Part shown: piece by piece, positions 14,197 to 21,141 of the stretch
How the letters are laid out: each line of letters starts with the position of its first letter
Numbering within the stretch: the stretch's first letter is position 1
From: Thermoprotei archaeon
GTDB lineage: Archaea; Thermoproteota; Thermoprotei; Thermofilales; Thermofilaceae
Assembly: GCA_003649495.1 (NCBI GenBank)
Contig: QMRZ01000010.1
Coordinates: forward strand, 1-22,605
Length of the DNA: 22,605 nucleotides
Direction: 5' to 3'
Made by a program: the position numbers and the translations under genes
The notes under the pieces: generated by a model
Databases searched by the model: none
What the model was told of the DNA's origin: nothing
Seen by the model: the letters and a program-made list of their open reading frames with translations, nothing else

Positions 14197-15036
14197 GTGA
14201 GGTTCGGCGCCGATATCTGGGTGCTGTACCCCAAGCTTGGCTTGGAGGACACGCTGAGGGTCATGGAGGACCTGGAGCTCAGGTACATAGAGTATCCCTA
14301 TGAGCTCTTCAAGAGCTCCAGGCCTGAGGATGTTGAGGCGCGTGTCGCCGAGGTGGCTGATGTAGCGGAGAGTTACAACCTGATTCCGTACCAGCTACAC
14401 GCTGAGTACGGCGACATATGCTTCGAGCTCTCATCCCCCGATGAGGGGGTTCGGGGCTCCGCGTTTAGGAGGCTGTGCCGCTGGATTGAGTACGCATCTA
14501 AGCTGGGTGTACGCGTCCTGGTGGTGCACGCAGCCTTCCCAAGGCCCTCGCTCGACATGAGGTACGACGAGGTGGTCAAGAGGATTATCGAACTTAACGT
14601 GTCCTACGTTAGGGAGCTGGCTAAGCTAGCGGAGGATCATGGAGTGATCGTGGCAGTGGAGAACTGCATGGAGCCTTGGTTCTGCTCATCCCCACAAGAC
14701 CTCTTGCTCCTCATGGAGGCTGCCGCGTCGGAGCACGTGGGCGTGTGCGTCGACACTGGTCACTTTAACGTGAACTCGATTAACCCGGCTGACGCCATTA
14801 GACGCCTATCTGGCTACATCGTGGCTACACACCTGCACGATAACGATGGGAGACATGATCAACACCTGCCACCCCTGAGCGGCAACATAGACTGGAGGGG
14901 AGTTATGGGGGCGTTCAGGGAAGCGGGCTACGAGGGCCCCCTAATATACGAGTTCGGGAGCTTTGGGGGACAGTCCCCCCGCAACGTGGTGGAGACGCTC
15001 AAGCTAGTCACTGAGTACCTGAAGGCTCTGGCTTAG
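14197..15036 (+). CDS. Sugar phosphate isomerase/epimerase-like TIM-barrel protein (xylose isomerase-like / AP endonuclease 2 superfamily)
   Basis: The protein has 279 residues and a GTG start. Metal-site residues of the superfamily are in order: H68 (YQLHAEYGD), H111 (LVVHAAF), E155 (VAVENCMEP), D186 and H189 (CVDTGHFNV), H214 with D215 and D217 (HLHDNDGRHDQH) and E252 (LIYEFG). These proteins isomerise or epimerise sugars or sugar phosphates, or, in the endonuclease IV branch, cut abasic DNA. The length and the DTGHFN and HLHDNDG motifs favour the sugar branch over endonuclease IV. The small gene at 15052 follows after 15 bp and is likely cotranscribed. The substrate is not predictable; the sugar-related genes at 5180-9310 offer context only at a distance. 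Confidence 0.83.
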   Translation: MRFGADIWVLYPKLGLEDTLRVMEDLELRYIEYPYELFKSSRPEDVEARVAEVADVAESYNLIPYQLHAEYGDICFELSSPDEGVRGSAFRRLCRWIEYASKLGVRVLVVHAAFPRPSLDMRYDEVVKRIIELNVSYVRELAKLAEDHGVIVAVENCMEPWFCSSPQDLLLLMEAAASEHVGVCVDTGHFNVNSINPADAIRRLSGYIVATHLHDNDGRHDQHLPPLSGNIDWRGVMGAFREAGYEGPLIYEFGSFGGQSPRNVVETLKLVTEYLKALA

Positions 15037-15051
15037 GGGGTTGAGGCGGCC

Positions 15052-15300
15052 ATGCCTCCCGAGGTCGTGGTCGTGGAGGTTAGGGGTAGGCGTGGCGATT
15101 ACCACGTCATGACCCTACTTAAGTGGCTGGGAGAGCTCAGAGAATTCCTGGAGGAGGAGCTGGGGCGTGAGCTGGAGGTGCGCTTCAGGGAGGAGGATGT
15201 TGACTACCCGCTCCTCATAGTAAACGGCAAGCTCGTCTTCGAGGGGCTGCCGGGGGAGGAGGGGTACCTGATAGAGCTGATAAGGTCATCAGCTGAATAG
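15052..15300 (+). CDS. Small thioredoxin-fold-like protein without cysteines
   Basis: The protein has 82 residues and an ATG start, 15 bp after the isomerase-like gene with GAGGCGG just upstream. The strand-helix-strand pattern VVVVEVRG - helix LLKWLGELREFLEEELG - LEVRF, then YPLLIVNGKLVFEGLP, matches the compact thioredoxin or redox-disulfide family; the 'P-x-LIVNGKLVFEG' strand pair after the cis-proline is characteristic. The CxxC that should follow the first strand is replaced by GRRGDY, and no cysteine occurs anywhere. A thiol redox role is therefore excluded and a binding or regulatory role is more likely. The fold is an inference from pattern. It ends 3 bp from the tail of the opposing kinase-like gene. 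Confidence 0.6.
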   Translation: MPPEVVVVEVRGRRGDYHVMTLLKWLGELREFLEEELGRELEVRFREEDVDYPLLIVNGKLVFEGLPGEEGYLIELIRSSAE

Positions 15301-15303
15301 CGC

Positions 15304-16452
15304 TTACTTGATGTAGCCTGAGGACCTTAAGTGCTCTATCAGCTCCTCGTGGTCCTTGAATATCATCGTCGTGTAGTACTCGAAGAACGGGCTCCTGACG
15401 TCGTGGGGGAATATGGCGTAGACATCCTTGTTATGGGTGAAGCCATAGTGTATCTCGTTTAGCACGCCGGGCGAAATCGCCGTGGTGGGGTAGAACACTA
15501 TGATCATGTCCGACTGGTCTATCAGCTTGTAGTCCCTGGCCACTATCTGATCGATTATGTCGTCCCTAGCCTCCATTATCTCCCTCACGCTGAGGACGAG
15601 CCTCCTCCCCTCGACCTCCACCTCCACCGCCTCGCTCCCCCTCCTCTCCGCCTCCTCGGCCAGGCCCACGAGCACGGCCTCATCTATAGCTATCGGGTCG
15701 AAGACTATCACGCCAGCCTTCCTGAGCGCCTCCTTCACCTCATCCTTCATCTCGAAGAGCTCCGGCATCCCCGTGACGTGTGTTATCGGGTAGCTCAGGT
15801 AAGCCTTAGGCGCTGGCTTGCGGCCTGCAGCCCTCTCCCTCTCAACCCTGTATATGATGTCGGCTAGCAGGCTCGGCGGCTCGCGCCTCGCTATGATGTA
15901 GAAGGGCTTACGCCTGTAGTTGGCCAGTATCTCCGTGATGAACGCCTCCTCATCCCTCCACACAAGGATATCCTTCAGCTTCAGCCTCCCCCTCCACTGA
16001 GTCTCCTCAAGCCTAGCCTTTATCGCGTGAGCATTGTCAACTATCGTCACGTAGACGTCCGGATCTATTTTATTCAAATAGTATAGGTTGAAGGAGGAGG
16101 TGAGGTGCTTCTTCCACCTGAAGCAGACGTGCGTGCTTATTATCAGGTCCTCCTCGCTGTCCCCCCTATACCTATCCGCGACCTTCAGTACATCCTCGAA
16201 CGTTATGGCCCTCAGGTAGTCCAGCGCGAAGGGATCCATGTCGAGTATCTTCCCCTCGGGGATCTCTATGCCCAGCTCAGAGGATTTCTCGAACATCTTC
16301 CTCCCTATGTCTATGACGCGCACCCTACCTCCGCACTCCCGCGCTGCCGCCTCGAGATAGTCCAGCCTCCCGCTGCCGCTTATCCCGGTCGCGAATATTA
16401 TCACGGGCACACGTGAGGGGGGCCGGATATTAGTCTCACGGCCCACTTTCAC
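15304..16452 (-). CDS. P-loop (adenylate kinase-like) domain fused to a nucleoside 2-deoxyribosyltransferase-like domain
   Basis: The protein has 382 residues and a GTG start at 16452. Residues about 16-200 resemble a P-loop kinase: strand VPVIIFATG, then GISGSGR (23-29) where Walker A would have Lys but has Arg29, then strands with IDIG, LIISTHVCF and VTIVDNAHAIKAR. Residues about 216-350 resemble the nucleoside deoxyribosyltransferase/SLOG-type Rossmann fold: KAYLSYPITH, VIVFDPIA, LIDQSDMIIVFYP, then SPGVLNEIHYGF with Glu333 at the catalytic position, and KDVYAIFP. Such domains cleave or bind nucleoside N-glycosidic bonds. The combination suggests a nucleotide-handling enzyme or sensor; the reaction is unknown. 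No SD precedes the start, and GATAAT about 24 nt upstream fits a leaderless mRNA. Confidence 0.72.
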   Translation of the reverse strand: MKVGRETNIRPPSRVPVIIFATGISGSGRLDYLEAAARECGGRVRVIDIGRKMFEKSSELGIEIPEGKILDMDPFALDYLRAITFEDVLKVADRYRGDSEEDLIISTHVCFRWKKHLTSSFNLYYLNKIDPDVYVTIVDNAHAIKARLEETQWRGRLKLKDILVWRDEEAFITEILANYRRKPFYIIARREPPSLLADIIYRVERERAAGRKPAPKAYLSYPITHVTGMPELFEMKDEVKEALRKAGVIVFDPIAIDEAVLVGLAEEAERRGSEAVEVEVEGRRLVLSVREIMEARDDIIDQIVARDYKLIDQSDMIIVFYPTTAISPGVLNEIHYGFTHNKDVYAIFPHDVRSPFFEYYTTMIFKDHEELIEHLRSSGYIK

Positions 16453-16468
16453 CGAACTATCCGGGGAA

Positions 16469-16477
16469 GTATTATCC
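16469..16477. promoter_or_regulatory. Shared A/T element between divergent genes
   Basis: GTATTATCC on the plus strand reads GGATAATAC on the minus strand. It is centred 21-24 nt before the minus GTG at 16452 and about 36 nt before the plus ATG at 16509. It is flanked by the inverted repeat CCCCAGCCCCAGGGG (16477-16491). A second TATA-like GTATAAC lies at 16492-16498. Confidence 0.35.
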
Positions 16478-16508
16478 CCAGCCCCAGGGGAGTATAACTG
16501 GTGTTTCC

Positions 16509-16778
16509 ATGAGATACGTTGAACCCCCCGCGCTTAGCCCAGCTAACTGGGGTCCAGAGTTGGAGGACCCGATACTATTCGTGGATGGGGGAGAGGAATC
16601 CAGGAAGGCTGAGGAGGTGCTCAAGCAGCATGGGCTGAGGTACAGGAAGATAGACGTGAGGAGTAATGGCCTGAGGGGGTGGCTGCTATTCGAGTATGGC
16701 ACCTCTAAGGTCCCCATGCTAGTCCTGAATAACAGGGTGCTGGTGGGCCTGGAGGAGATACGTAGAGCGCTGAGCTGA
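16509..16778 (+). CDS. Small glutaredoxin-like protein lacking the active-site cysteines
   Basis: The protein has 89 residues and an ATG start. After a 22-residue lead, the glutaredoxin pattern is clear: strand PILFVDG, a helix (ESRKAEEVLKQHGL), strand YRKIDVR, then TSKVPMLVLNNRVLVGLEEIRRAL, which holds the cis-Pro (VPM) and the final helix. In glutaredoxins the first strand is followed by CPYC or CPHC; here the site is GGEES, and the protein has no Cys at all. It should bind partners or ligands rather than do thiol chemistry. It is divergent from the P-loop/deoxyribosyltransferase gene, which has another cysteine-free thioredoxin-fold gene at its other end. Function unknown. Confidence 0.7.
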   Translation: MRYVEPPALSPANWGPELEDPILFVDGGEESRKAEEVLKQHGLRYRKIDVRSNGLRGWLLFEYGTSKVPMLVLNNRVLVGLEEIRRALS

Positions 16779-16789
16779 TACCTGGAGCA

Positions 16790-16796
16790 TTTTTAC
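16790..16796 (+). promoter_or_regulatory. TATA-like box; leaderless start of thiL
   Basis: TTTTTAC is centred 26 nt before the GTG at 16819, with a pyrimidine-rich gap and no SD. Confidence 0.5.
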
Positions 16797-16818
16797 CTCC
16801 CCCACCCCCTTCATCCCC

Positions 16819-17814
16819 GTGGACGAGGAGGAGCTGATAGCACAGGCGTGGACCATCTTCAGAAAAGACCCCGCTGAGCTACTAGGGCTTGACGACGCTC
16901 AGGCGATACGCGTGAGGGGGACCCTAGTGCTCAACGTCGACGTGTTCGACGAGTCCACTGACTGGCTACCCGGCATGGCGCTGAGCGATGTCGGCTGGAG
17001 GGCGGTGGTGGCTGGTGTGAGCGATGTGCTCGTCAAGGGGGCTAAGCCGCTAGGAATACTGCTGGCAGTGGGGCTTCCCGAGGACCTGGTGGAGGCTTCT
17101 CGCGAGCTCTTCACAGGCGTGGCGGAGGCGTGTGAGGAGCTGGGCGTGAAGGTGTGGGGCGGTGACCTGGGGGCCTCAGAACTGCTCTACGTCTCCGTGA
17201 CGGCTGTAGGCGTGGCCGAGCGCCTCATCTCGAGGCGTGGTGCCAGGCCCGGCGATGTGCTCATGATAGCTGGGCACGAGGTGTTGACGCCAGCTGCCTA
17301 CGCCCTACTCCTAAAGGGGGCTAAGCCCTGCAAGGAGGCTGGAGAGGCCCTGCGAGCCGCGTTTAGGCCCAAGCTAGTGAAGCCGGAGTTCTGGCTAGAG
17401 GTGCTCGACAGCGTGACCGCCTCGATAGATGACAGCGATGGGCTAGCGCTTACGCTACACCGGCTGGCGGAGGCCAGCAGGGTTAGGCTAGTTGTCGAGA
17501 CCCTTCCCCTGAGCCATGCCCTAGTGAGGTGCGCGGAGGAGTGGGGGCTGGACCCCCTCGAGCTGGCCCTATATGGGGGAGGTGAGGAGTACAACTTCGT
17601 CTTCACAGTTGAGAAGGAGCGTGAGGACGAGGTTCTGGAGAGAGCTAGGAAGCATGGAGTGAAGGCATGGAGGGTGGGAAGAGTCGAGGAGGGAGGCGGG
17701 GTTTACGTCGAGGGGCTTGGAGAGGTTGAGAGGAGAGGATGGCTGCACTTCAAGCCGGATAACTGGGGCAGCGCACCCTCGAGGGTAGTTAATTCTCCCA
17801 CGCATCCGGCGTAG
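16819..17814 (+). CDS. thiL: Thiamine-monophosphate kinase (ThiL), AIR-synthase superfamily
   Basis: The protein has 331 residues and a GTG start. ThiL phosphorylates thiamine monophosphate to thiamine diphosphate with ATP. Landmarks: the LDDAQAI acidic pair (D25, D26), VDVFDESTDWLPGM with D41, the crenarchaeal-style DVGWRAVVAGVSDVLVKGAKP (D69), GGDLG (114-118), SIDDSDG (D203, D204, D206) and YGGGEEYNFVFTV. These acidic residues coordinate Mg-ATP. AIR-synthase relatives such as HypE and SelD share the fold, but the WLPGM/GWRAVV pattern and GGGEEY (GGEDY in ThiL) favour ThiL. The C-terminal FKPDNWGS continues the family pattern before a short unconserved tail. It stands alone with its own promoter. 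Confidence 0.8.
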   Translation: MDEEELIAQAWTIFRKDPAELLGLDDAQAIRVRGTLVLNVDVFDESTDWLPGMALSDVGWRAVVAGVSDVLVKGAKPLGILLAVGLPEDLVEASRELFTGVAEACEELGVKVWGGDLGASELLYVSVTAVGVAERLISRRGARPGDVLMIAGHEVLTPAAYALLLKGAKPCKEAGEALRAAFRPKLVKPEFWLEVLDSVTASIDDSDGLALTLHRLAEASRVRLVVETLPLSHALVRCAEEWGLDPLELALYGGGEEYNFVFTVEKEREDEVLERARKHGVKAWRVGRVEEGGGVYVEGLGEVERRGWLHFKPDNWGSAPSRVVNSPTHPA

Positions 17815-17828
17815 CGATCCCCACTCGG

Positions 17829-17835
17829 ATTTATC
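17829..17835 (+). promoter_or_regulatory. TATA-like box; leaderless start of trmO
   Basis: ATTTATC is centred 27 nt before the GTG at 17859, with no SD between. Confidence 0.5.
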
Positions 17836-17858
17836 AGCATGATCACGATCTTCACTGC

Positions 17859-18353
17859 GTGAATAGGGGGGTTCTGTGCTATAGGCCTATAGGTGTGGTG
17901 GAGAGAGGCATGCCTCGATGTTATGAAGCTCGTCGCCCCTCCAGGTATGAGGTGATCTCGGTGATAAGAATTTATGATGAGTACGTTGAAGGGCTAAGGG
18001 GTCTGGAGGACTACTCTCACGTGATAGTAGTTTATCACTTACACGGGGTGAAGGAGACTAAGCTGGTGGTAGGCGGAGGAGGAGTGGAGGTTGGTGTCTT
18101 CGCTACGAGGGCTCCTAATAGGCCCAACCCGATAGGAATTACAGTAGTGGAACTCTGCAGGGTGGAGGCTCCTAACCTTTACGTCAGGGGGCTAGACGCC
18201 TGGGCGGGGACTCCGGTGCTAGACTTAAAGCCCTACACCTACTGGGATGTAGTGAAAGGGCCCAGGGTGCCTAGCTGGCTGAAGGCTAGATGGCTCGAGT
18301 GCAAATCTGAGGAGAGGTATGATGAGATCGCCCCCTGGCTCGGCCCTCCCTAG
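17859..18353 (+). CDS. trmO: TrmO/TsaA-like tRNA (t6A37) N6-methyltransferase
   Basis: The protein has 164 residues and a GTG start. The single-sheet SAM-dependent methyltransferase signature is unmistakable: VGVFATRAPNRPNPIG (78-93), preceded by YSHVIVVYHLHG, and GLDAWAGTPVLDLKPY (111-126). In bacteria TrmO methylates N6 of t6A at position 37 of tRNA-Thr(GGU) to m6t6A. This window also encodes tRNA-Thr(GGU) at 12375, although unlinked. Archaeal members of the UPF0066 family are less studied, so the exact substrate is inferred. It ends in a short variable tail (EIAPWLGPP). The next gene starts 36 nt downstream with its own SD. Confidence 0.85.
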   Translation: MNRGVLCYRPIGVVERGMPRCYEARRPSRYEVISVIRIYDEYVEGLRGLEDYSHVIVVYHLHGVKETKLVVGGGGVEVGVFATRAPNRPNPIGITVVELCRVEAPNLYVRGLDAWAGTPVLDLKPYTYWDVVKGPRVPSWLKARWLECKSEERYDEIAPWLGPP

Positions 18354-18380
18354 GAGTGGCCGTAGCTTAAGCTGAGCGAA

Positions 18381-18387
18381 GGTGAGG
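18381..18387 (+). promoter_or_regulatory. SD of the COG1031 radical SAM gene
   Basis: GGTGAGG ends 2 nt before the ATG at 18390 and decides this start. A TATA-like GCTTAAG at 18365-18371 is too close to be sure of, so transcription may read through from trmO. Confidence 0.4.
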
Positions 18388-18389
18388 AG

Positions 18390-20180
18390 ATGCGCGCCCT
18401 GATAATAGACGGGTACACAGACGAGCCAGCCGGCCTAGGCGTACCGCCGTACATAGACGTCTACCCGAGGTACGTGGCTGGGGCTATCTGGACTGCGGAC
18501 AAGGGGGCTGAAGTCAGGTACGTGACCGTCGATTACGCCAGGGAGAACCTGGATAGGGTGATGAGGTACGCGGCCAGCTGCGACCTGGTAGTATTCCTGA
18601 CGGGCGTAGTGGTGCCGGGGAAGTACCTGGGCGGCGAGCCGATAAGGCTGGAGGAGCTTATCCGCTGGCCAGCCCTCATAGAGGGGGCCATCAAGGTCCT
18701 CGGGGGGCCCGTCGCCCGCTACGGCTACGGCGTGGTGGGAGGCAGGGTGGCAGTACCTCCCAGCGAGTTTGAGGCCTACTACGACTTGGTGGTCAGGGGG
18801 GACGTGGAGATAGTCGTGTACAACCTGGTTAAGGAGGGGTTAAGGGTCGAGGCAGTTAGCCCCTACGAGCTGAGGGAGGGCTACGAGCTCGTGGACGAGT
18901 TCGCCCGGAGAGGAGCTCGCATAGTGGAGCAGCACCCCAACCATGGCTGGAACCTGATAGCTGAGATAGAGACGTACAGGGGATGCCCCCGCTGGCTCGT
19001 GGGCGGCTGCAGCTTCTGCATAGAGCCCAGGTATGGGCGGGTGGTATTCAGGTCTGTGGAGGGGATAGCTAGGGAGGTTGAGGCCCTATACTCTCACGGC
19101 GTCAAGTGCTTCAGGCTGGGGAGGCAGGCGGACTTCCTGGCATACATGGCTGAGGGGGTCAATGAAGTAGAGTTCCCCAGGCCCTCGCCCAAGAGGATTG
19201 AGGAGCTTCTCAGGAGCATTAGGCTGGCCGCCCCTGGCCTCGAGGTGCTGCACATAGATAATGTCAACCCTGGGACTGTGGCCTATCACGAGGAGGAGGC
19301 TAGGGAGGCTCTCAAGGTGCTAGTCAAGTATCACACGCCTGGCGACGTGGCAGCCATGGGCATTGAGAGCGCTGACCCCAGAGTAGTGAAGGAGAACAAC
19401 CTGGGGGTGATGCCTGAGGACTCCCTCAAGGCCATCAGGATCGTGAACGAGGTTGGGGCTAGGAGGGGGTGGAATGGGATGCCTGAGCTACTCCCAGGCA
19501 TAAACTTCGTGCTGGGGCTTAAGGGCGAGACGAGGGAGACCTATAGGCTGAACCTCGAGTTCCTCAGAGAAGTGCTTAGAGAGGGGCTACTCGTGCGCCG
19601 CGTGAACATAAGGCAGGTGCTCGTGCTCCCCCACACTCCAATGTGGCACGTGGGCGACAGGATCATCGCGCGCCACAAGAAGTACTTCATGTCCTTTAAG
19701 AAGAGGGTGAGGGAGGAGTTCGATAAGCCAATGCTCAGGCGTGTAGTGCCGCGGGGAACGGTGCTGAAGGCCCTCTACGTGGAGGCCCACGAGGGCAAGT
19801 ATAGCCTGGCAAGGCAGGTGGGCTCCTACCCATTACTCGTCTACGTCACCGAGAGGCTGAGGTTGAGGGAGAGGCTGGACGTGGTAGTCGTAGAGCATGG
19901 CTACAGGTCTGTCAAGGGAATACCCTATCCCCTCGACGTTAACTCAGCATCTCTTGAGTCCCTCTCCCACGTCCCCGGCCTCTCCCGTAGGGAGGCCTCA
20001 GCCATATTGGCGCATAGGCCATTTAGGCGCGTCGAGGAGCTAGCCAGCCTAGTCAGGAGGGGCGCGCTCAAGTACCTGTGCGTGGGCCCAGCTTCAGGCA
20101 CCAAGGGGGGCCGAGCCCCCAGAGTTAACCTTAATTGCTCTGCACAGGGCTCGAAGCCAAATGCCGAGGATTGGCGGTAG
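18390..20180 (+). CDS. Radical SAM protein of COG1031 type with C-terminal helix-hairpin-helix
   Basis: The protein has 596 residues and an ATG start. Residues 1-180 form a Rossmann-like N-terminal domain (RALIIDGYTDEPAGLGVPP; GGPVARYGYG). The radical SAM core begins with YRGCPRWLVGGCSFCIEP: C199, C207 and C210 form CX7CX2C rather than the standard CX3CX2C. Core motifs IDNVNPGTV, AMGIESADPRV and NFVLGLKGET follow. Residues about 514-556 hold a helix-hairpin-helix (DVNSASLESLSHVPGLSRREA, then HRPFRRVEEL), which suggests contact with nucleic acid. COG1031 proteins are widespread in archaea but have no assigned reaction. The last 25 residues (from about 570) are low in similarity to the rest and overlap the next gene by 20 bp. 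Confidence 0.85.
   Translation: MRALIIDGYTDEPAGLGVPPYIDVYPRYVAGAIWTADKGAEVRYVTVDYARENLDRVMRYAASCDLVVFLTGVVVPGKYLGGEPIRLEELIRWPALIEGAIKVLGGPVARYGYGVVGGRVAVPPSEFEAYYDLVVRGDVEIVVYNLVKEGLRVEAVSPYELREGYELVDEFARRGARIVEQHPNHGWNLIAEIETYRGCPRWLVGGCSFCIEPRYGRVVFRSVEGIAREVEALYSHGVKCFRLGRQADFLAYMAEGVNEVEFPRPSPKRIEELLRSIRLAAPGLEVLHIDNVNPGTVAYHEEEAREALKVLVKYHTPGDVAAMGIESADPRVVKENNLGVMPEDSLKAIRIVNEVGARRGWNGMPELLPGINFVLGLKGETRETYRLNLEFLREVLREGLLVRRVNIRQVLVLPHTPMWHVGDRIIARHKKYFMSFKKRVREEFDKPMLRRVVPRGTVLKALYVEAHEGKYSLARQVGSYPLLVYVTERLRLRERLDVVVVEHGYRSVKGIPYPLDVNSASLESLSHVPGLSRREASAILAHRPFRRVEELASLVRRGALKYLCVGPASGTKGGRAPRVNLNCSAQGSKPNAEDWR
20106..20120 (+). other. GC hairpin within the end of the radical SAM gene
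   Basis: GGGGGC, a CGA loop and GCCCCC form a perfect 6-bp stem. It is followed at once by the A/T-rich promoter element of the transporter gene. It could slow or end transcription of the upstream gene; no T-run follows. Confidence 0.3.
20130..20136 (+). promoter_or_regulatory. TATA-like box; leaderless start of the EamA gene
   Basis: CTTAATT, inside the 3' end of the radical SAM gene, is centred 28 nt before the ATG at 20161. It supports that start in the absence of an SD. Confidence 0.45.
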
Positions 20181-21048
20181 AGCCGTTGGCGTGGCCTCTC
20201 TGGTGGCGCTGACGCTGGTGTGGGGCACTACATTCCCCGCGATAAAGGCGGTGGTCAGCAGCATAGGCTTTGCATACTACGTGGCTCTGCGCTTTGGGCT
20301 AGCCACCCTCCTCCTAATGCCAGTCGCCGCGAGGAGGGCTCACGAGCTGCGCAGGTACCTCAGGCCTGGCGCCGCGCTAGGCCTGCTCTACTTCAGCGGC
20401 ATAACCCTGCAGGGCCTAGGCATGGAGTTCACCACGGCTTCAAACGCCGCGTTTGTGACGGGCTTAAGCGTTGTGATGGTGTATGTGATAGAGGTGCTGC
20501 TGGGAGCTGAGAAGCCTTCCCCCGAGTTAACGGGAGCGGTAGCGCTCGCCACCCTGGGGATGTACTTGTTGTCGCTGAGCGGCTCCCCGCTACAGCTAGC
20601 AGTGGGGGACTTGATAGTGCTGGTTGGCGCGCTCTTCTGGGCTCTCCAGATAATAGCTGTGGATAGGCTCTCCTCGGGCAGCCTCACCACCCTGCTCCTC
20701 ATGGAGTGCGGGATTACGGCGGCCGCTGCCAGCATCTTATCTCCGCTCACTGGCCCGCTACCCCTAGGCGGGCTGAGAGCCGCGCTGCCACACCTCCTCT
20801 ACCTAGCGCTCGTGTGCACGCCCATCGCTAACGCCCTCCAGCTGTATGGACAGCGGTGGGTGCGCAGCGTGGATGCGGCGCTGATATACCTCCTCGAGCC
20901 CGTATTCGCAGCTCTATTCTCGTTCATATTCCTGGGCGAGATGATGAAGCCCAGACAGGCGGTTGGCGCGCTGTTAATATTGACGGCTATGGCCGTCAGC
21001 TCGTTAAGGTACAGGAATGCCGGTCGCCAGCCGCTAGCCCGCGGCTAG
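20161..21048 (+). CDS. EamA/RhaT-family drug/metabolite transporter (10 TM)
   Basis: The protein has 295 residues and an ATG start. It is almost wholly hydrophobic, with about ten membrane helices in two EamA repeats (about 9-143 and 150-285). Typical repeat openings are visible: LVALTLVWGTTFPAIKAV in the first and GDLIVLVGALFWALQIIAVDRL in the second, and the last helices run from LLEPVFAALFSFIFLGEMM to the basic end. DMT transporters move amino acids, nucleotide sugars or other metabolites; the substrate cannot be told. The start overlaps the upstream gene by 20 bp; a TATA-like box 28 nt upstream supports a leaderless transcript. An in-frame GTG at 20191 is possible but would trim the N-terminal flank of helix 1. 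Confidence 0.88.
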   Translation: MPRIGGRAVGVASLVALTLVWGTTFPAIKAVVSSIGFAYYVALRFGLATLLLMPVAARRAHELRRYLRPGAALGLLYFSGITLQGLGMEFTTASNAAFVTGLSVVMVYVIEVLLGAEKPSPELTGAVALATLGMYLLSLSGSPLQLAVGDLIVLVGALFWALQIIAVDRLSSGSLTTLLLMECGITAAAASILSPLTGPLPLGGLRAALPHLLYLALVCTPIANALQLYGQRWVRSVDAALIYLLEPVFAALFSFIFLGEMMKPRQAVGALLILTAMAVSSLRYRNAGRQPLARG

Positions 21049-21113
21049 CCGCCCCCTCATGCCGCTGTATTAAGCCTCTCCAGCTCCCAGGACGCGCGGG
21101 AGCTCGCTAGGCG

Positions 21114-21120
21114 TTTTATA
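21114..21120 (+). promoter_or_regulatory. TATA box; leaderless start of the second radical SAM gene
   Basis: TTTTATA is centred 25 nt before the GTG at 21142. No SD lies before the GTG; the GGAGGT seen there is inside the coding sequence. Confidence 0.55.
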
Positions 21121-21141
21121 GCAGACGCGACCCTTTATGGC

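Noticed and set aside
14197..15036. Endonuclease IV (DNA repair) for the TIM-barrel gene
   Set aside because: The DTGHFN and HLHDNDG context and overall pattern fit the sugar isomerase/epimerase branch better, though the superfamily is shared.
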